DNA from: Nitrospira sp. UBA5698 | Lineage (GTDB): Bacteria > Nitrospirota > Nitrospiria > Nitrospirales > Nitrospiraceae | DNA length: 64,000 nucleotides | NCBI GenBank assembly: GCA_002420115.1 | Contig: DIHK01000018.1 | Span: forward strand, 62,001 to 126,000 | Direction: 5' to 3' | In this document: piece by piece, positions 35,797 through 44,836 of the stretch | Position numbering within the stretch: the first letter of the stretch is position 1 | Layout: every line of letters begins with the position of its first letter | Notes under the pieces: generated by a model | Told to the model about the DNA's origin: nothing | The model's input: only the letters and a program-made list of their open reading frames with translations | Database searches by the model: none | Position numbers and translations under genes: made by a program

Positions 35797-38415
35797 TTAC
35801 CGATTTGCACGACTACCTCGAGCAAGAGGTCGGACGCGCGAAGCATCGCGAATACGCTCCAAGGCAATCTTTACCTGATCATATATACTCACACTGAGCG
35901 GGCTGGCAGTCTCTAATGTCACGACGATGGCGTATGGGATCATTTCGGGTAGGGCGCTGCCAGCCTCCAGCCGACAATTAACTTGTATGGGAACAGTATC
36001 GCCTTGGGCAATGGGCACCGCCTGATCACCTTCTAAGATTTCGTGCTGGATAGTGCCTCGGGTTGCCGCGTTATGGTCAACGTCTCGTCGTTTCAGCTGT
36101 AGTTGTTCTACCGGCGGATCAAACCAAAGGTCTGCGACTCGATAAGAACGGTGGCGCGTGTTGATAGGAGTGAACCAAGCCAAGCTAATGGTCACACGTC
36201 GACCAACACGCTGAGCGTTTAAAGCCGGTGGTAACGGGACATTGTAGACGTGTGCCTCATTGGCATTAAGCCGGCCACAGCCGAGCATGATGACACGTTG
36301 GTCGGTGCACACGCTTCCGCGCGCCCAGTCTGCTTCGCCATAACCTAGAAACTGGGCACATGCCCGTTTGACACGATTCCAGCGTGCGGGGCCATTGTCG
36401 TGTTCATCGAGAGCAGCATCAACAACTGCTTGCATATCGTTCCAGGAGGCTCCATGAACAAGTAAGGCCTTAAGGACCACTGCGACAAAGTCATCCGAAA
36501 GTACTTCGCCCCCAGGGTCGGCCCTAAGTGCATTGATTTGCTCGAATAATTGAGCAGCTCTCCGTGTGGTGAGAGCTGAGGCGTTGCTGGTTCCGCAGAT
36601 TCGTGTCATGTGACTAGGTGGGACGGCGGTTCCTCCAGGGGCAGCTACATGTTGGCCAAGTCGCGATTGACTTCGCAATACTTCAAGCACTGCTGGACTT
36701 GAGTTTGGATTGGCTATTCTTGCGCGATAATGCTGTCTGCCACCGGCAACCAAAATATCAGGTTTGATAGAGCGTCGAAAACCATTGGCAACTGAAGAAA
36801 TGGGGCTGCAATAACGGGCGGCGCGGAAGAGGTCGAGAATATCCGCACTCGGGCTATTGGGCCCAAGGTCGGCATGTGCCGCTCCTACCGTAACCGCATT
36901 GATTGACTCTGATGGAGCAAGTAGGCGCCTGTTCACCCGATCACGCGCCATAGCACGTAGTGTTTGAGCACGCAGGTCCGCATCAGTGACAGTCGTTAAC
37001 TGCGCAGCAGAAGTTTCGAGTGTAACATTCCCATGGTGGTTACCTGCACTAACCACGAATGTAACTTTGTATTTCCATGCAAGCCAATCCATCAGACGTG
37101 CCCAGGGACTCATCTCCCGATCGAAAAGCTGATTTGCGTCCCCGATGCTGAAATTGATGACTTTGATAGTCGGCGCAACCGCAGGTGTTGCACCTTCGCC
37201 TTCGTAGATTCGGCGCACGGCACGAAAGGTGAGATCAACAGGGAGGCTATCTTCGGGCAACTGTTCCCATCGGACATTATTAACGTCGGGGCGGCCAGGA
37301 TACATGAGAGGTCTGGCATAAACAGGCCGTAAGAGCGCGTCCTCATTTGCATCGAATTCGCCATGCACAATTAGGGAGGCCATGGCTGTTCCGTGCCGCT
37401 GCTCACCGGCATTATATCGAATTGAAAATCCATCAGGATCGTCAATCTTCAGCCGATTCCGGAGTGTTGTATGGTTTTCAAGTGGGAGACCATCCAACAA
37501 AGCGACTATAGGATCGCCTTCTGGAGTAGGCTGCTGCCGAAAGGTCCCTGGCGTCGAGTCGTCAGGATGAGCTATGACAACTTGCCCCATCGGACAGAAA
37601 TACTTGATATCTGTTAGACGGAGAAGCTTTGTATCCTGGTTTGCGTTGATAGCCTCCGTGATCATCCGAATTTGGAGGGAAGGGAGATCGACAAGTACGC
37701 CGTGATAGTCTATCTCTGGAATCGTAGTTTGTGTGACACACTGCCCACCGGCTTCTCGGACAAGATTTTGGAGTCGGTCATACGCCTCTACCCGCTTTCC
37801 ATCCGACTGACGGCACCACAGCTCAACTTCAAAACGGATTGTCGCCCTATTCGCGGTTAGACACTCATGCCACCACTCCAGAGCACCATGTTCTCGAAAA
37901 CGATCCTGGACACTCCATGGGCGCACATCATTGAGGAACTTGAATACTTCTGCCAACTTCCCAAAATTACGCGGGAGTTTTTCATCTCTTGATCTCAACC
38001 ATGTTTTCCAAAGTTGAACTATTTCGGCTATTTTGGCCTGATTACTCATGACAACGAATAGGCGGCCAGGCAATGGAGTTACAGACACACCTTGTTCAAA
38101 AAATGCTGGAGAGGGTTCGGCGATATCAACCTCAAAGTCCCCAAGCCATTCCATTCCCCCAATCCGACGAACAACGTTCTGAAAGTCGGCAACGGACCCA
38201 GCGACCTCGAATACCACGACCTGCTCTGGATCGATGCCGGTGGTATCGGCGCGAACTACTCCAAAGCTCTGTGAAAGTGCATGAAATCGAGCGGCTAGAC
38301 GCATTCGTTGCTGCGCTTGTGTGGGACGCCGAGGAGGAGGTACAAATGCCGAAGGTAAGGGTTGTCTTGCGACAACGGTCGTGGCTGGAAATATAAGAAT
38401 CGGTTTGTCGGGCAT
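35797..38415 (-). CDS. ietS: subtilisin-like (S8) serine protease, IetS-like
   Basis: An 872-residue S8-family protease without a signal peptide, so cytoplasmic. The catalytic triad is visible: Asp in ALLDGLPLENH (about 308), His in QRHGTAMASLIVHG (about 341) and Ser in GTSNASAL (about 610). The Asn of the oxyanion hole is in VVSAGNHHGN (about 459). The N-terminal 250 residues are not protease-like and could contact a partner. A cytoplasmic S8 protease next to a AAA ATPase matches the IetAS defence system described in systematic defence-gene surveys and in plasmid incompatibility studies. It lies 12 bp after the ATPase gene and before mod in the same operon. The family match is by architecture; no search was run. 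Confidence 0.8.
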   Translation of the reverse strand: MPDKPILIFPATTVVARQPLPSAFVPPPRRPTQAQQRMRLAARFHALSQSFGVVRADTTGIDPEQVVVFEVAGSVADFQNVVRRIGGMEWLGDFEVDIAEPSPAFFEQGVSVTPLPGRLFVVMSNQAKIAEIVQLWKTWLRSRDEKLPRNFGKLAEVFKFLNDVRPWSVQDRFREHGALEWWHECLTANRATIRFEVELWCRQSDGKRVEAYDRLQNLVREAGGQCVTQTTIPEIDYHGVLVDLPSLQIRMITEAINANQDTKLLRLTDIKYFCPMGQVVIAHPDDSTPGTFRQQPTPEGDPIVALLDGLPLENHTTLRNRLKIDDPDGFSIRYNAGEQRHGTAMASLIVHGEFDANEDALLRPVYARPLMYPGRPDVNNVRWEQLPEDSLPVDLTFRAVRRIYEGEGATPAVAPTIKVINFSIGDANQLFDREMSPWARLMDWLAWKYKVTFVVSAGNHHGNVTLETSAAQLTTVTDADLRAQTLRAMARDRVNRRLLAPSESINAVTVGAAHADLGPNSPSADILDLFRAARYCSPISSVANGFRRSIKPDILVAGGRQHYRARIANPNSSPAVLEVLRSQSRLGQHVAAPGGTAVPPSHMTRICGTSNASALTTRRAAQLFEQINALRADPGGEVLSDDFVAVVLKALLVHGASWNDMQAVVDAALDEHDNGPARWNRVKRACAQFLGYGEADWARGSVCTDQRVIMLGCGRLNANEAHVYNVPLPPALNAQRVGRRVTISLAWFTPINTRHRSYRVADLWFDPPVEQLQLKRRDVDHNAATRGTIQHEILEGDQAVPIAQGDTVPIQVNCRLEAGSALPEMIPYAIVVTLETASPLSVSIYDQVKIALERIRDASRVRPLARGSRANR

Positions 38416-38427
38416 GTAGCCCCTATA

Positions 38428-39399
38428 CTAGCGAGATTCGAAACATGCCCGGGACTTCCAAACGGCTAGTCGTTCCTGAGCAATTTTCTGAACATTGCCA
38501 CTAGGAATTGCTAGTACATAACGGCGGGCGAGGTCTCGCACGAAGTCTTCGATATCTGAATAACTCGCTCCACGAAATGATCTCGAAAAACTACTGGATC
38601 GCAGGCCGCGTGCGAACTCCAATTGAGCAAATAAATGATCGAGAAACGCTGTTACTTGTTCCTGCGTAGGCCGAGGTAGCTCCAGGCGTAGTTGAAACCG
38701 ACGCCAAACTGCGCGGTCCAGCAACTCCCGATGATTTGTGGCCGTTACAACAACAACATGTGGGGGCAGACTGTCGATCTGTAGCAAGAGTGCACTAACA
38801 ACACGCTTGATCTCCCCGGTTTCATGCTCGTCTCCACGTTCCTTCCCTAGGGTCTCGAATTCGTCAAAAAACAATACGCATGGCCGTTGTCTGGCATGGT
38901 CGAACACTTTTCGTAGGCGAGTTGCTGTTTCACCCAAATAACTTCCGATAATACCTTCGTATCGGATTGATAGCATTGGCACCATCAACTCGTTCGCGAG
39001 CGATTCTGCGAGAGAGGTCTTGCCATTGCCGGGCGGGCCGACCAAGAGTACACGATGTCGTGGCGCTAAACCAAAGGAGCGCAAAAGATCTGCGCGTCGA
39101 TGCTCCTCGATGAGCGCTCGACACTCTTTCGCGACCGTGATAGGTAGAATAAGACTATCAAAAGCGCGATCTGAAGAGGTCTCGTAGACCAAGTCAGTTA
39201 TAGACGAGGAGGACGAGGTCATGGGCTGAACCTGACCATTAACCCCATTCGCAAAGGCTGCAGCTAGTTGATCCGCAAGCACTGTGTGCTTCTTTGCTCT
39301 CTCCTCGGCAATAATGGCCTCAACTGTATGACGGAAGCGAGGATTGGAGGTGTCCTTTCCAGTCTTGATTAGCGAAATTAAAAGGTCCGATCTTGCCAT
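38428..39399 (-). CDS. ietA: AAA+ ATPase, IetA-like
   Basis: A 323-residue cytoplasmic ATPase. Walker A is GPPGNGKTS at residues 121-129, Walker B VLFFDEF near 175-181, the sensor-1 segment VVTATNHRELLDRAVWRRF follows, and arginine residues that may be the finger come soon after. The N-terminal 100 residues are helical. ATPases of this size beside a cytoplasmic S8 protease are the signature of IetAS. The start at 39399 has AGGAAG at good spacing. The gene lies 147 bp downstream of the SNF2 helicase gene and 12 bp before the protease gene. A regulatory role over the protease, activation on infection, is inferred from the family. Confidence 0.82.
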   Translation of the reverse strand: MARSDLLISLIKTGKDTSNPRFRHTVEAIIAEERAKKHTVLADQLAAAFANGVNGQVQPMTSSSSSITDLVYETSSDRAFDSLILPITVAKECRALIEEHRRADLLRSFGLAPRHRVLLVGPPGNGKTSLAESLANELMVPMLSIRYEGIIGSYLGETATRLRKVFDHARQRPCVLFFDEFETLGKERGDEHETGEIKRVVSALLLQIDSLPPHVVVVTATNHRELLDRAVWRRFQLRLELPRPTQEQVTAFLDHLFAQLEFARGLRSSSFSRSFRGASYSDIEDFVRDLARRYVLAIPSGNVQKIAQERLAVWKSRACFESR

Positions 39400-39545
39400 T
39401 GCGAATCTTCCTAATGATGGTCAGCCTCGGAAATTCATCGACTAATACTAATTGGCGCCATATACTACCATGAAAAAGCCATCGCCCTCGACTGGTCTTC
39501 CATACGCACATGAGTAAAACTGCATCACAGCCAATGGGAAAGCGC

Positions 39546-42401
39546 TCATACTAATTTCCATCGCACAGTGAACAAGCGCTCCACTCCAATTCGCTGTTGC
39601 AACTTCCCCTCAATCTCTGTGATCAGTTGTTCGCGCCGTTGGTCGATCTCATCCTGGGCATCAAACAACGCTCTCCGCCGCTTGCCTCGTTCTGCTTCAA
39701 TTGCCTTGATCTGTTTTTGTCCGACGAGTTTCTCTTCCAACGTCAACGCTGCCACTGCTGCCCTGCGGGCTTCCTTGATCTGCCGGTCAAATTCCTTGAT
39801 CTCTCGCTCAAGCCCCACCTTCAAGTCATCCGCCCAGGAATCTAGTTTGTCCACTTCGATCTCAAAAAACTCGGCGTTGCGTTTAGAAATCTGTCTACGA
39901 ATGGCATCCTGCCGTTCTTCTGTCCTGGTACGGAGTGTGGGATGGTCGAGTGGCGAGGCTGTTGATTGGCTGACCGTTCCCGGTAGGGAGAACAACCGCA
40001 GAACGATCTCTTCATCTAACACGTCGCCCTCGTCGGTCACGCCTATAGAGATAACATAGTCCTCTGCTTGATCCAGCGCCTCGACGGTAAACAGTGAGAC
40101 GTTCAATTGGCCGGATTTGCCGATGAACGGCTCGACAACCGTGACTTTGCCGTCGTGCTTGCCGTACTGGAACGTCAGTTCAGCTGACTCAAGGGGGCGA
40201 CCCTTTGCACGTGCGACGACTTGCTCTGCCAAGGGATGCGCGAGCCGATACAGGTGCGCCTCTCCTGTTCGGCGAGGCAGCTCATACAAGCCCAGCGGAA
40301 TCTCCCCCTCAAATGGACAGGTTTGTAATTTGAAGGAGGAGTCGGTGAGAAAGTCTGCATGGTCTCGCAGCTCATAACGGGTGAGTTGCATGAGGATGCG
40401 CTCGTATCGATTCAGGTACAGTCTAGAGTTCTCATCGCTCACCCGCAGCTTTTCACGCACTTCGTCGTCGAAGTGTTCGAACAGGAGCTGGCGGGCTTTC
40501 GTCATGGCTTCGTCGATCTGGCTGCCGAGCTCACTCTGTAGCTGATCGAACGAGACTTTGATTTCCTGCGGAGTCCGGCATCGCTGGTAGATGTCGGCAA
40601 TCCGCTTTTCGAAATCGACCCCGGACTCAATAGCGCCTAACACTTCGTCGCTGGCTCCGAAGACGCCCTCAAAGAGCTGGAACTTTTCAGAGAGCAGGCG
40701 AAAGACATGCTGATCCGCTTCGTTGTTCTGATTCAGAAAGTTCACCACGACCACGTCGTGCTTCTGCCCATAGCGATGACAGCGGCCAATGCGCTGCTCG
40801 ATCCGCTGGGGATTCCACGGGAGGTCATAGTTCACGACCAGGGAACAGAATTGCAGATTGATGCCCTCGGATCCGGCTTCCGTGGCGATCATGATCTGGC
40901 CCTGCTCTTTGAAATAGTCGACGAGCGCAGAGCGCATGTCGGCGGATCGTGAGCCGGTGACTCTATCGGTATTCTGATGCCGCTGGTACCAGGCCTGATA
41001 GATCTGCTTGGATTTCTCATCGTTATTGGAGCCGTTGAACAAGACAATATGGTCTTTCCACGGACTGTCGGCCAGAACTCTAAGCAGGTACTCCTGGGTT
41101 CGTCTGGATTCGGTGAAGATGATCGCCTTCTGGGCCGCGCCGAGGTCTGTCGCTTTACCAAATGCCGTGCGAAGGGCGGTGAGCAGTGCTTGCCCTTTGG
41201 CATTGTGGGTAATCGATACCGCTAGCTTCCGAAACCCTTCGAGATCGTCGATTTCTTGCTGGATGGCCTTCCGATCGGCGTCCGTCAGCACCGCAGCAGC
41301 GGCTTCCTCTTCATTCCATTCTTCAGCCATTTCATCCAGAGTTTCGAAGTCCTCTTCCAACGCCGATTCCAGTGGGTTCGGCCCATCGGCGAGTCGGAGC
41401 CGTTCTCGAAGGCGAGCACTCATGGAATTCAGCGCTCCGGCGATGGCGAACGACGAAGAGGCCAAGAGCTTCCGAAGCACCAGTGTCATGAGTGACCGTT
41501 GGCTCGACGGCAGAGCCTGCAAGTTGTCCCGTCGGAGATAGTCGGACACAAGGTGGTAGAGCCGATCTTCACTCTCCGCCGGCGTAAACGGCTGCACCAT
41601 GGGTAAGCGCTTGGTGTAGCGCACATAAGGCAACACTTGGCGGCGCAACGTGCGCTTACACAGCGGGTGGAGTCGGGCTTTCAGGGTGTCAAACGTCCCC
41701 TGGTTGTGCAGATTGGCAAACTGGTCCTTAAAACTCTTGAGGTCGCCGAAGATCCGGTCATCGACCACACTGACCAACCCATACAGCTCCAGCAGCGAGT
41801 TCTGAAGGGGTGTGGCGGTGAGGAGGAGTTTCGGCGCGTCCTTGAGGGTGTGTTTGATCGTGTTCGCGATCACGTTGGTCGGTTTATAGACATTGCGTAG
41901 GCGATGAGCTTCATCGATTACGACAAGATCCCACCGCATGAGACTGATCTCCGCCGCTTTCGAACGAACAAACTGGTAGGAGCAAATGATGATCTCCTCG
42001 CACTCAAACGGTCGGACATGCCCTTGCCGAATGGTGTCATTGTAAGACTTTGATTCGAGAATGCAGCACGGGAGGAAGAACTTCTCTTGCAACTCCTGGT
42101 GCCACTGCTTGCGAAGATTGGATGGCGTGATGACAAGAATCCGCCGTTTGCGCTCCGCCCATTTCTGCGACAGCACGAGACCGGCTTCGATCGTCTTACC
42201 CAACCCAACTTCGTCAGCAAGGAGAGCGCCCTTTGAGAGCGGTGATCGGAAGGCAAACAGCGCCGCTTCGATCTGGTGTGGGTTCAAATCGACTTGCGCA
42301 TCAACCAGTGCGGAGGCGAGCTTTTCAATGCTGTCAGAGGGACACCGTTTAGTGAGTTCATGGGCGAAGTACTTGGCGTGGTAGGGTGTCAGTCCTATCA
42401 A
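39546..42401 (-). CDS. SNF2/RapA-type helicase of the defence operon
   Basis: A 951-residue superfamily 2 helicase. Walker A is DEVGLGKT at residues 63-70 (ALLADEVGLGKTIEAG), the DEAH box at 163-166 (VVIDEAHRLRN), motif III LLLTATPLQN, and the C-terminal motifs (ATEAGSEGINLQF, IEQRIGRCHRYGQ). Residues from about 830 form a charged, probably coiled-coil tail. This layout resembles RapA and the DrmD-type helicases of DISARM, but no other DISARM gene is present. It is the first gene of the operon with the IetAS-like pair and type III RM. Its own promoter is expected in the 360 bp upstream. Its role in the system is unknown. Confidence 0.85.
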   Translation of the reverse strand: MIGLTPYHAKYFAHELTKRCPSDSIEKLASALVDAQVDLNPHQIEAALFAFRSPLSKGALLADEVGLGKTIEAGLVLSQKWAERKRRILVITPSNLRKQWHQELQEKFFLPCCILESKSYNDTIRQGHVRPFECEEIIICSYQFVRSKAAEISLMRWDLVVIDEAHRLRNVYKPTNVIANTIKHTLKDAPKLLLTATPLQNSLLELYGLVSVVDDRIFGDLKSFKDQFANLHNQGTFDTLKARLHPLCKRTLRRQVLPYVRYTKRLPMVQPFTPAESEDRLYHLVSDYLRRDNLQALPSSQRSLMTLVLRKLLASSSFAIAGALNSMSARLRERLRLADGPNPLESALEEDFETLDEMAEEWNEEEAAAAVLTDADRKAIQQEIDDLEGFRKLAVSITHNAKGQALLTALRTAFGKATDLGAAQKAIIFTESRRTQEYLLRVLADSPWKDHIVLFNGSNNDEKSKQIYQAWYQRHQNTDRVTGSRSADMRSALVDYFKEQGQIMIATEAGSEGINLQFCSLVVNYDLPWNPQRIEQRIGRCHRYGQKHDVVVVNFLNQNNEADQHVFRLLSEKFQLFEGVFGASDEVLGAIESGVDFEKRIADIYQRCRTPQEIKVSFDQLQSELGSQIDEAMTKARQLLFEHFDDEVREKLRVSDENSRLYLNRYERILMQLTRYELRDHADFLTDSSFKLQTCPFEGEIPLGLYELPRRTGEAHLYRLAHPLAEQVVARAKGRPLESAELTFQYGKHDGKVTVVEPFIGKSGQLNVSLFTVEALDQAEDYVISIGVTDEGDVLDEEIVLRLFSLPGTVSQSTASPLDHPTLRTRTEERQDAIRRQISKRNAEFFEIEVDKLDSWADDLKVGLEREIKEFDRQIKEARRAAVAALTLEEKLVGQKQIKAIEAERGKRRRALFDAQDEIDQRREQLITEIEGKLQQRIGVERLFTVRWKLV

Positions 42402-42767
42402 TTCCAGACTCCACTATGGGTAACCTGTCCAGGGTGACGCAGCTTACCCGTTTCTCCTTGAAAAATCATCGAGAATGCCGAGCTTGCTACCTTCCTAGAT
42501 GAACACACCCTCTTGTGTGGGTCCACAATATTCATATTGGACACCTGACCCAAACCGATCCCATTTGGGGAACGCGTCAGAAGGCTAACCCCTCGCCTCC
42601 TCGTTCCAGGCACAATACAGTGGTTCCGCCTGCAGACCCGCAAGATGTCAGGTCTGAGACACAGTAGACTCAGCAATAAACTAGGGATGACGAAGCGGAA
42701 GGTGCGGTACGTTAAGAAAATCGGTCGCGTTCCGGGGAACGAGTTTTCGAAACATCCCGCGACCGCT
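42402..42767. other. upstream region of the defence operon
   Basis: The region between the helicase start and the decayed relaxase copy should carry the defence-operon promoter on the minus strand. It contains a small hairpin (ACACA and TGTGT around 42521-42536). A 92-codon minus-strand frame at 42398-42676 overlaps the helicase start and has no recognisable features, so it is not called. No sigma-70 pair is convincing. Confidence 0.4.
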
Positions 42768-42926
42768 CACTCAAGTAACGGACCAGGTCTGCGGCCAGTT
42801 GCCGATCCTCCCCACGATCTGACCGGGCTAACGTCCGCATCACCTGCTCATACTTCCGCATGACTTCCTGGACTCGTCCATGTCGGCGTATGGTGCGCTT
42901 CAGCCGCTCCAGCGTCTCCCCTTTTT
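42768..42926 (-). pseudogene. decayed second copy of the relaxase 3' end
   Basis: This segment encodes KGETLERLKRTIRRHGRVQE and LARSDRGEDRQLA, matching the C-terminus of the relaxase at 43909-44067 (KGETLERLQRTTRRHGRAQE, LARSDRGEDRQLA). The two align with a constant 1141-bp offset without gaps and with five differences in the 60 bp at 42800-42859. The copy has no relaxase catalytic domain. The frame extends upstream to 43041 only through unrelated sequence that overlaps the PIN gene, so this is a fragment. It lies on the far side of the toxin-antitoxin pair. Confidence 0.75.
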
Positions 42927-42961
42927 CTGATGACTGGCGTACGCGCCCGATACAGATTCCG

Positions 42962-43363
42962 TTACTCTCGGTGCCCTTTGAGATAGACCGCTGGTGGCAT
43001 GATGGTGACACCGTTAATGGTCTGCCCATAGAAGCGACCAAACGCCTTGAAATCTCCGCTCAGCAAGTGGGTCGCCCGCACACTGATCGCGGCCCACAGA
43101 ATGGGACGGTCGTTCTCTGGAAGTTTGCGTAGGATGGACAGCTCGCCCTGTGGCGGCAAGACCGACACCACCTCGACAGAGCGGCACAACCGTTCTCGCT
43201 CTGCCTGTTGTTGCCCTGATGAGAGATTCCGCCTCGCCTCCTCCAGGGCATAGGCAGAGGTCACCAGCTGCGTGCGCGGCATGGTAAACAACCTGCGAAG
43301 AGGCGTCTCGACCCGGTAGGCCGTAGAGAACAGCACGTTGGCATCAAGAAAGACGCGGTCCAC
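42962..43363 (-). CDS. PIN-domain toxin of an AbrB/PIN pair
   Basis: A probable ribonuclease toxin of 133 residues. It has the PIN pattern: acidic residue in VFLDANVLFSTAYR (residues 4-17), Glu in LEEARRNL, and the acid-rich C-terminal part NDRPILWAAISVRATHLLSGDFKAF. The start is a GTG at 43363, four bases after the antitoxin stop region, so translation is coupled. PIN toxins cleave RNA, often tRNA or rRNA, when the antitoxin is lost. Together with the upstream AbrB-type gene it forms a VapBC-like stabilising module in the mobilisation region. Confidence 0.82.
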   Translation of the reverse strand: MDRVFLDANVLFSTAYRVETPLRRLFTMPRTQLVTSAYALEEARRNLSSGQQQAERERLCRSVEVVSVLPPQGELSILRKLPENDRPILWAAISVRATHLLSGDFKAFGRFYGQTINGVTIMPPAVYLKGHRE

Positions 43364-43366
43364 GGA

Positions 43367-43663
43367 TTAGGAACGAACCGGCTTGTAGTGAGGGATCTTT
43401 CGGACGTCGAGGCCCATCTTCCGCACGGCCTCTTTGGCTCGCGCATAGTCCTTTGAATCGACTGCATTGGAGAGGAGAAACTCCGCTTGCCGTTCCGGGG
43501 TGTACATCTCAAGGGGAAAGGCAGCAGCCGGTCGAATCAGGACTCCTTCAGCTCGTTCCTCAGCAATCACGAGCGAGCCCTCCGTGATGCCGAAACGGCG
43601 CCGTAGCGAGGCCGGAATCACCACCGCCCCTCGTTTGCCGACCTTGCTTGTTTCTGCGGGCAT
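43367..43663 (-). CDS. AbrB/SpoVT-type antitoxin
   Basis: A 98-residue protein with an AbrB swapped-hairpin DNA-binding domain at the N-terminus (KVGKRGAVVIPASLRRRFGI, residues 7-26). The C-terminal half (about residues 55-98) would bind and neutralise the PIN toxin. The start ATG at 43663 has GGAAGG upstream; a long frame reaches to 43846 but is mostly noise. The gene ends just before the PIN start, as usual for VapB-type antitoxins. It probably represses its own operon. Confidence 0.8.
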   Translation of the reverse strand: MPAETSKVGKRGAVVIPASLRRRFGITEGSLVIAEERAEGVLIRPAAAFPLEMYTPERQAEFLLSNAVDSKDYARAKEAVRKMGLDVRKIPHYKPVRS

Positions 43664-43852
43664 GACGCCTTCCCTCATCTGTGAGATAGTCAGACTGTCT
43701 GAATGTCGGGCATGTGTGAGGTGTAGCTTCGTCACGAAGGAAACGCAAGCGCCCGTGGCTCCGTCGGTCTGAACCGGCTTCAGAGTCGTTGTGGTGTCTC
43801 TTTCGATTGATCGGCCCCATGCCGCTCCCTCGATCGCCACCACCAACTCTTC

Positions 43853-44836
43853 TCATCGCTCACGGTCCTTCCCTCGCTCCCTGTCGGTCTCCGAAGTCCG
43901 GACTCGTCCCCCGAGATAGCGCACCAAATCCGACGCCAGCTGCCGATCCTCCCCCCGATCCGACCGGGCTAGCGCCCGCATCACCTGCTCATAATTCCGC
44001 ATGACTTCCTGCGCTCGTCCATGTCGGCGCGTTGTGCGTTGCAGCCGCTCCAGCGTCTCCCCTTTTTTGCTCGGTTCAGGTAGATGCCGAACAGTCCACC
44101 GTTCGTGCGTTGTGCGATGGATCCGGCTGGTGGTCGTGGCCTCAATGCCATGTTCGCGTAAGGCCTCCGCAAACCCCTCCCGCCAACGTTGCAGATCAGC
44201 CTTTCTTGGATTTAAGCGGACCCCGTCGAGCCCTGCGGCTTTCACCGTGAGATGTACATGTGGATGTGGAGAGGGATGCGGATCCGGATCGGTCTCGAAG
44301 GTATGGAGCACCATCGCGTACTGAAACCCTGAGAACTCCCGCGTCGCAAAGTCACGAGCTGCGCGTTGCACCGATAATGGATCAGTCCTAGTCGGCATGG
44401 AGAGGACGAGATGAAAGGCATCACGCATGGTCGAGTCCGCCACGATCGGCATCCCACCGTCGCGCCATTCGGCTTTCAGATCGGCCACGGCCTCCCTCCC
44501 AAGAATCACCTGGCCGTCTTGATCCTCGATTTCGAGTTGCCCATCCCGCGAAATGTAGGTGAGGTTGTTCGAGATGCCCTTCATCCCTTTCGGCGCCCTG
44601 ACGAGTTTGACCACGACTTGGGGCGCCCGGCGGACCATGGCCTGGAGTTTCCCCCTCACATAGGTCGCGCGAGCCTGTGCCGTGCTGAGCCGACCGCCGG
44701 GACACACAGGCTTGGGTGAGGCAAGATGACTGCGCGTGCTGCGACGTGGGCGCGGGAGGGTCTCCGTTGAGACATTGAAGAGCCGACTCCCCCACTCATC
44801 CAATGTCTGGTCAATCTGGCTGCCTGTTGAGCTCAT
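43853..44836 (-). CDS. MOBP-type relaxase
   Basis: Nicks oriT and pilots the transferred strand. The 327-residue protein from ATG 44836 has the motif I tyrosine region NLTYISRDGQLE (near residue 100) and the metal-binding motif III HPHVHLTVKA (about residues 190-200), as in VirD2/MobA-type relaxases. The C-terminal 70 residues (KKGETLERLQRTTRRHGRAQ, EDRQLASDLVRYLGGR) form a charged helical tail. The start overlaps the MobC stop by four bases, so translation is coupled. The open frame to 45100 upstream lies inside mobC and is rejected. It lacks the LPD7 tail, which occurs as a separate gene at 20404-21507. Confidence 0.88.
   Translation of the reverse strand: MSSTGSQIDQTLDEWGSRLFNVSTETLPRPRRSTRSHLASPKPVCPGGRLSTAQARATYVRGKLQAMVRRAPQVVVKLVRAPKGMKGISNNLTYISRDGQLEIEDQDGQVILGREAVADLKAEWRDGGMPIVADSTMRDAFHLVLSMPTRTDPLSVQRAARDFATREFSGFQYAMVLHTFETDPDPHPSPHPHVHLTVKAAGLDGVRLNPRKADLQRWREGFAEALREHGIEATTTSRIHRTTHERWTVRHLPEPSKKGETLERLQRTTRRHGRAQEVMRNYEQVMRALARSDRGEDRQLASDLVRYLGGRVRTSETDRERGKDRER

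Noticed and set aside
31431..42401. DISARM or BREX system
   Set aside because: The helicase resembles DrmD, but drmA, drmB, drmC and BREX genes (pglZ, brxL, brxC) are absent; type III RM plus IetAS-like genes explain the content better.
42398..42676. 92-codon minus-strand frame upstream of the SNF2 helicase
   Set aside because: Overlaps the helicase start, has no domain and no ribosome-binding site; more likely promoter region.
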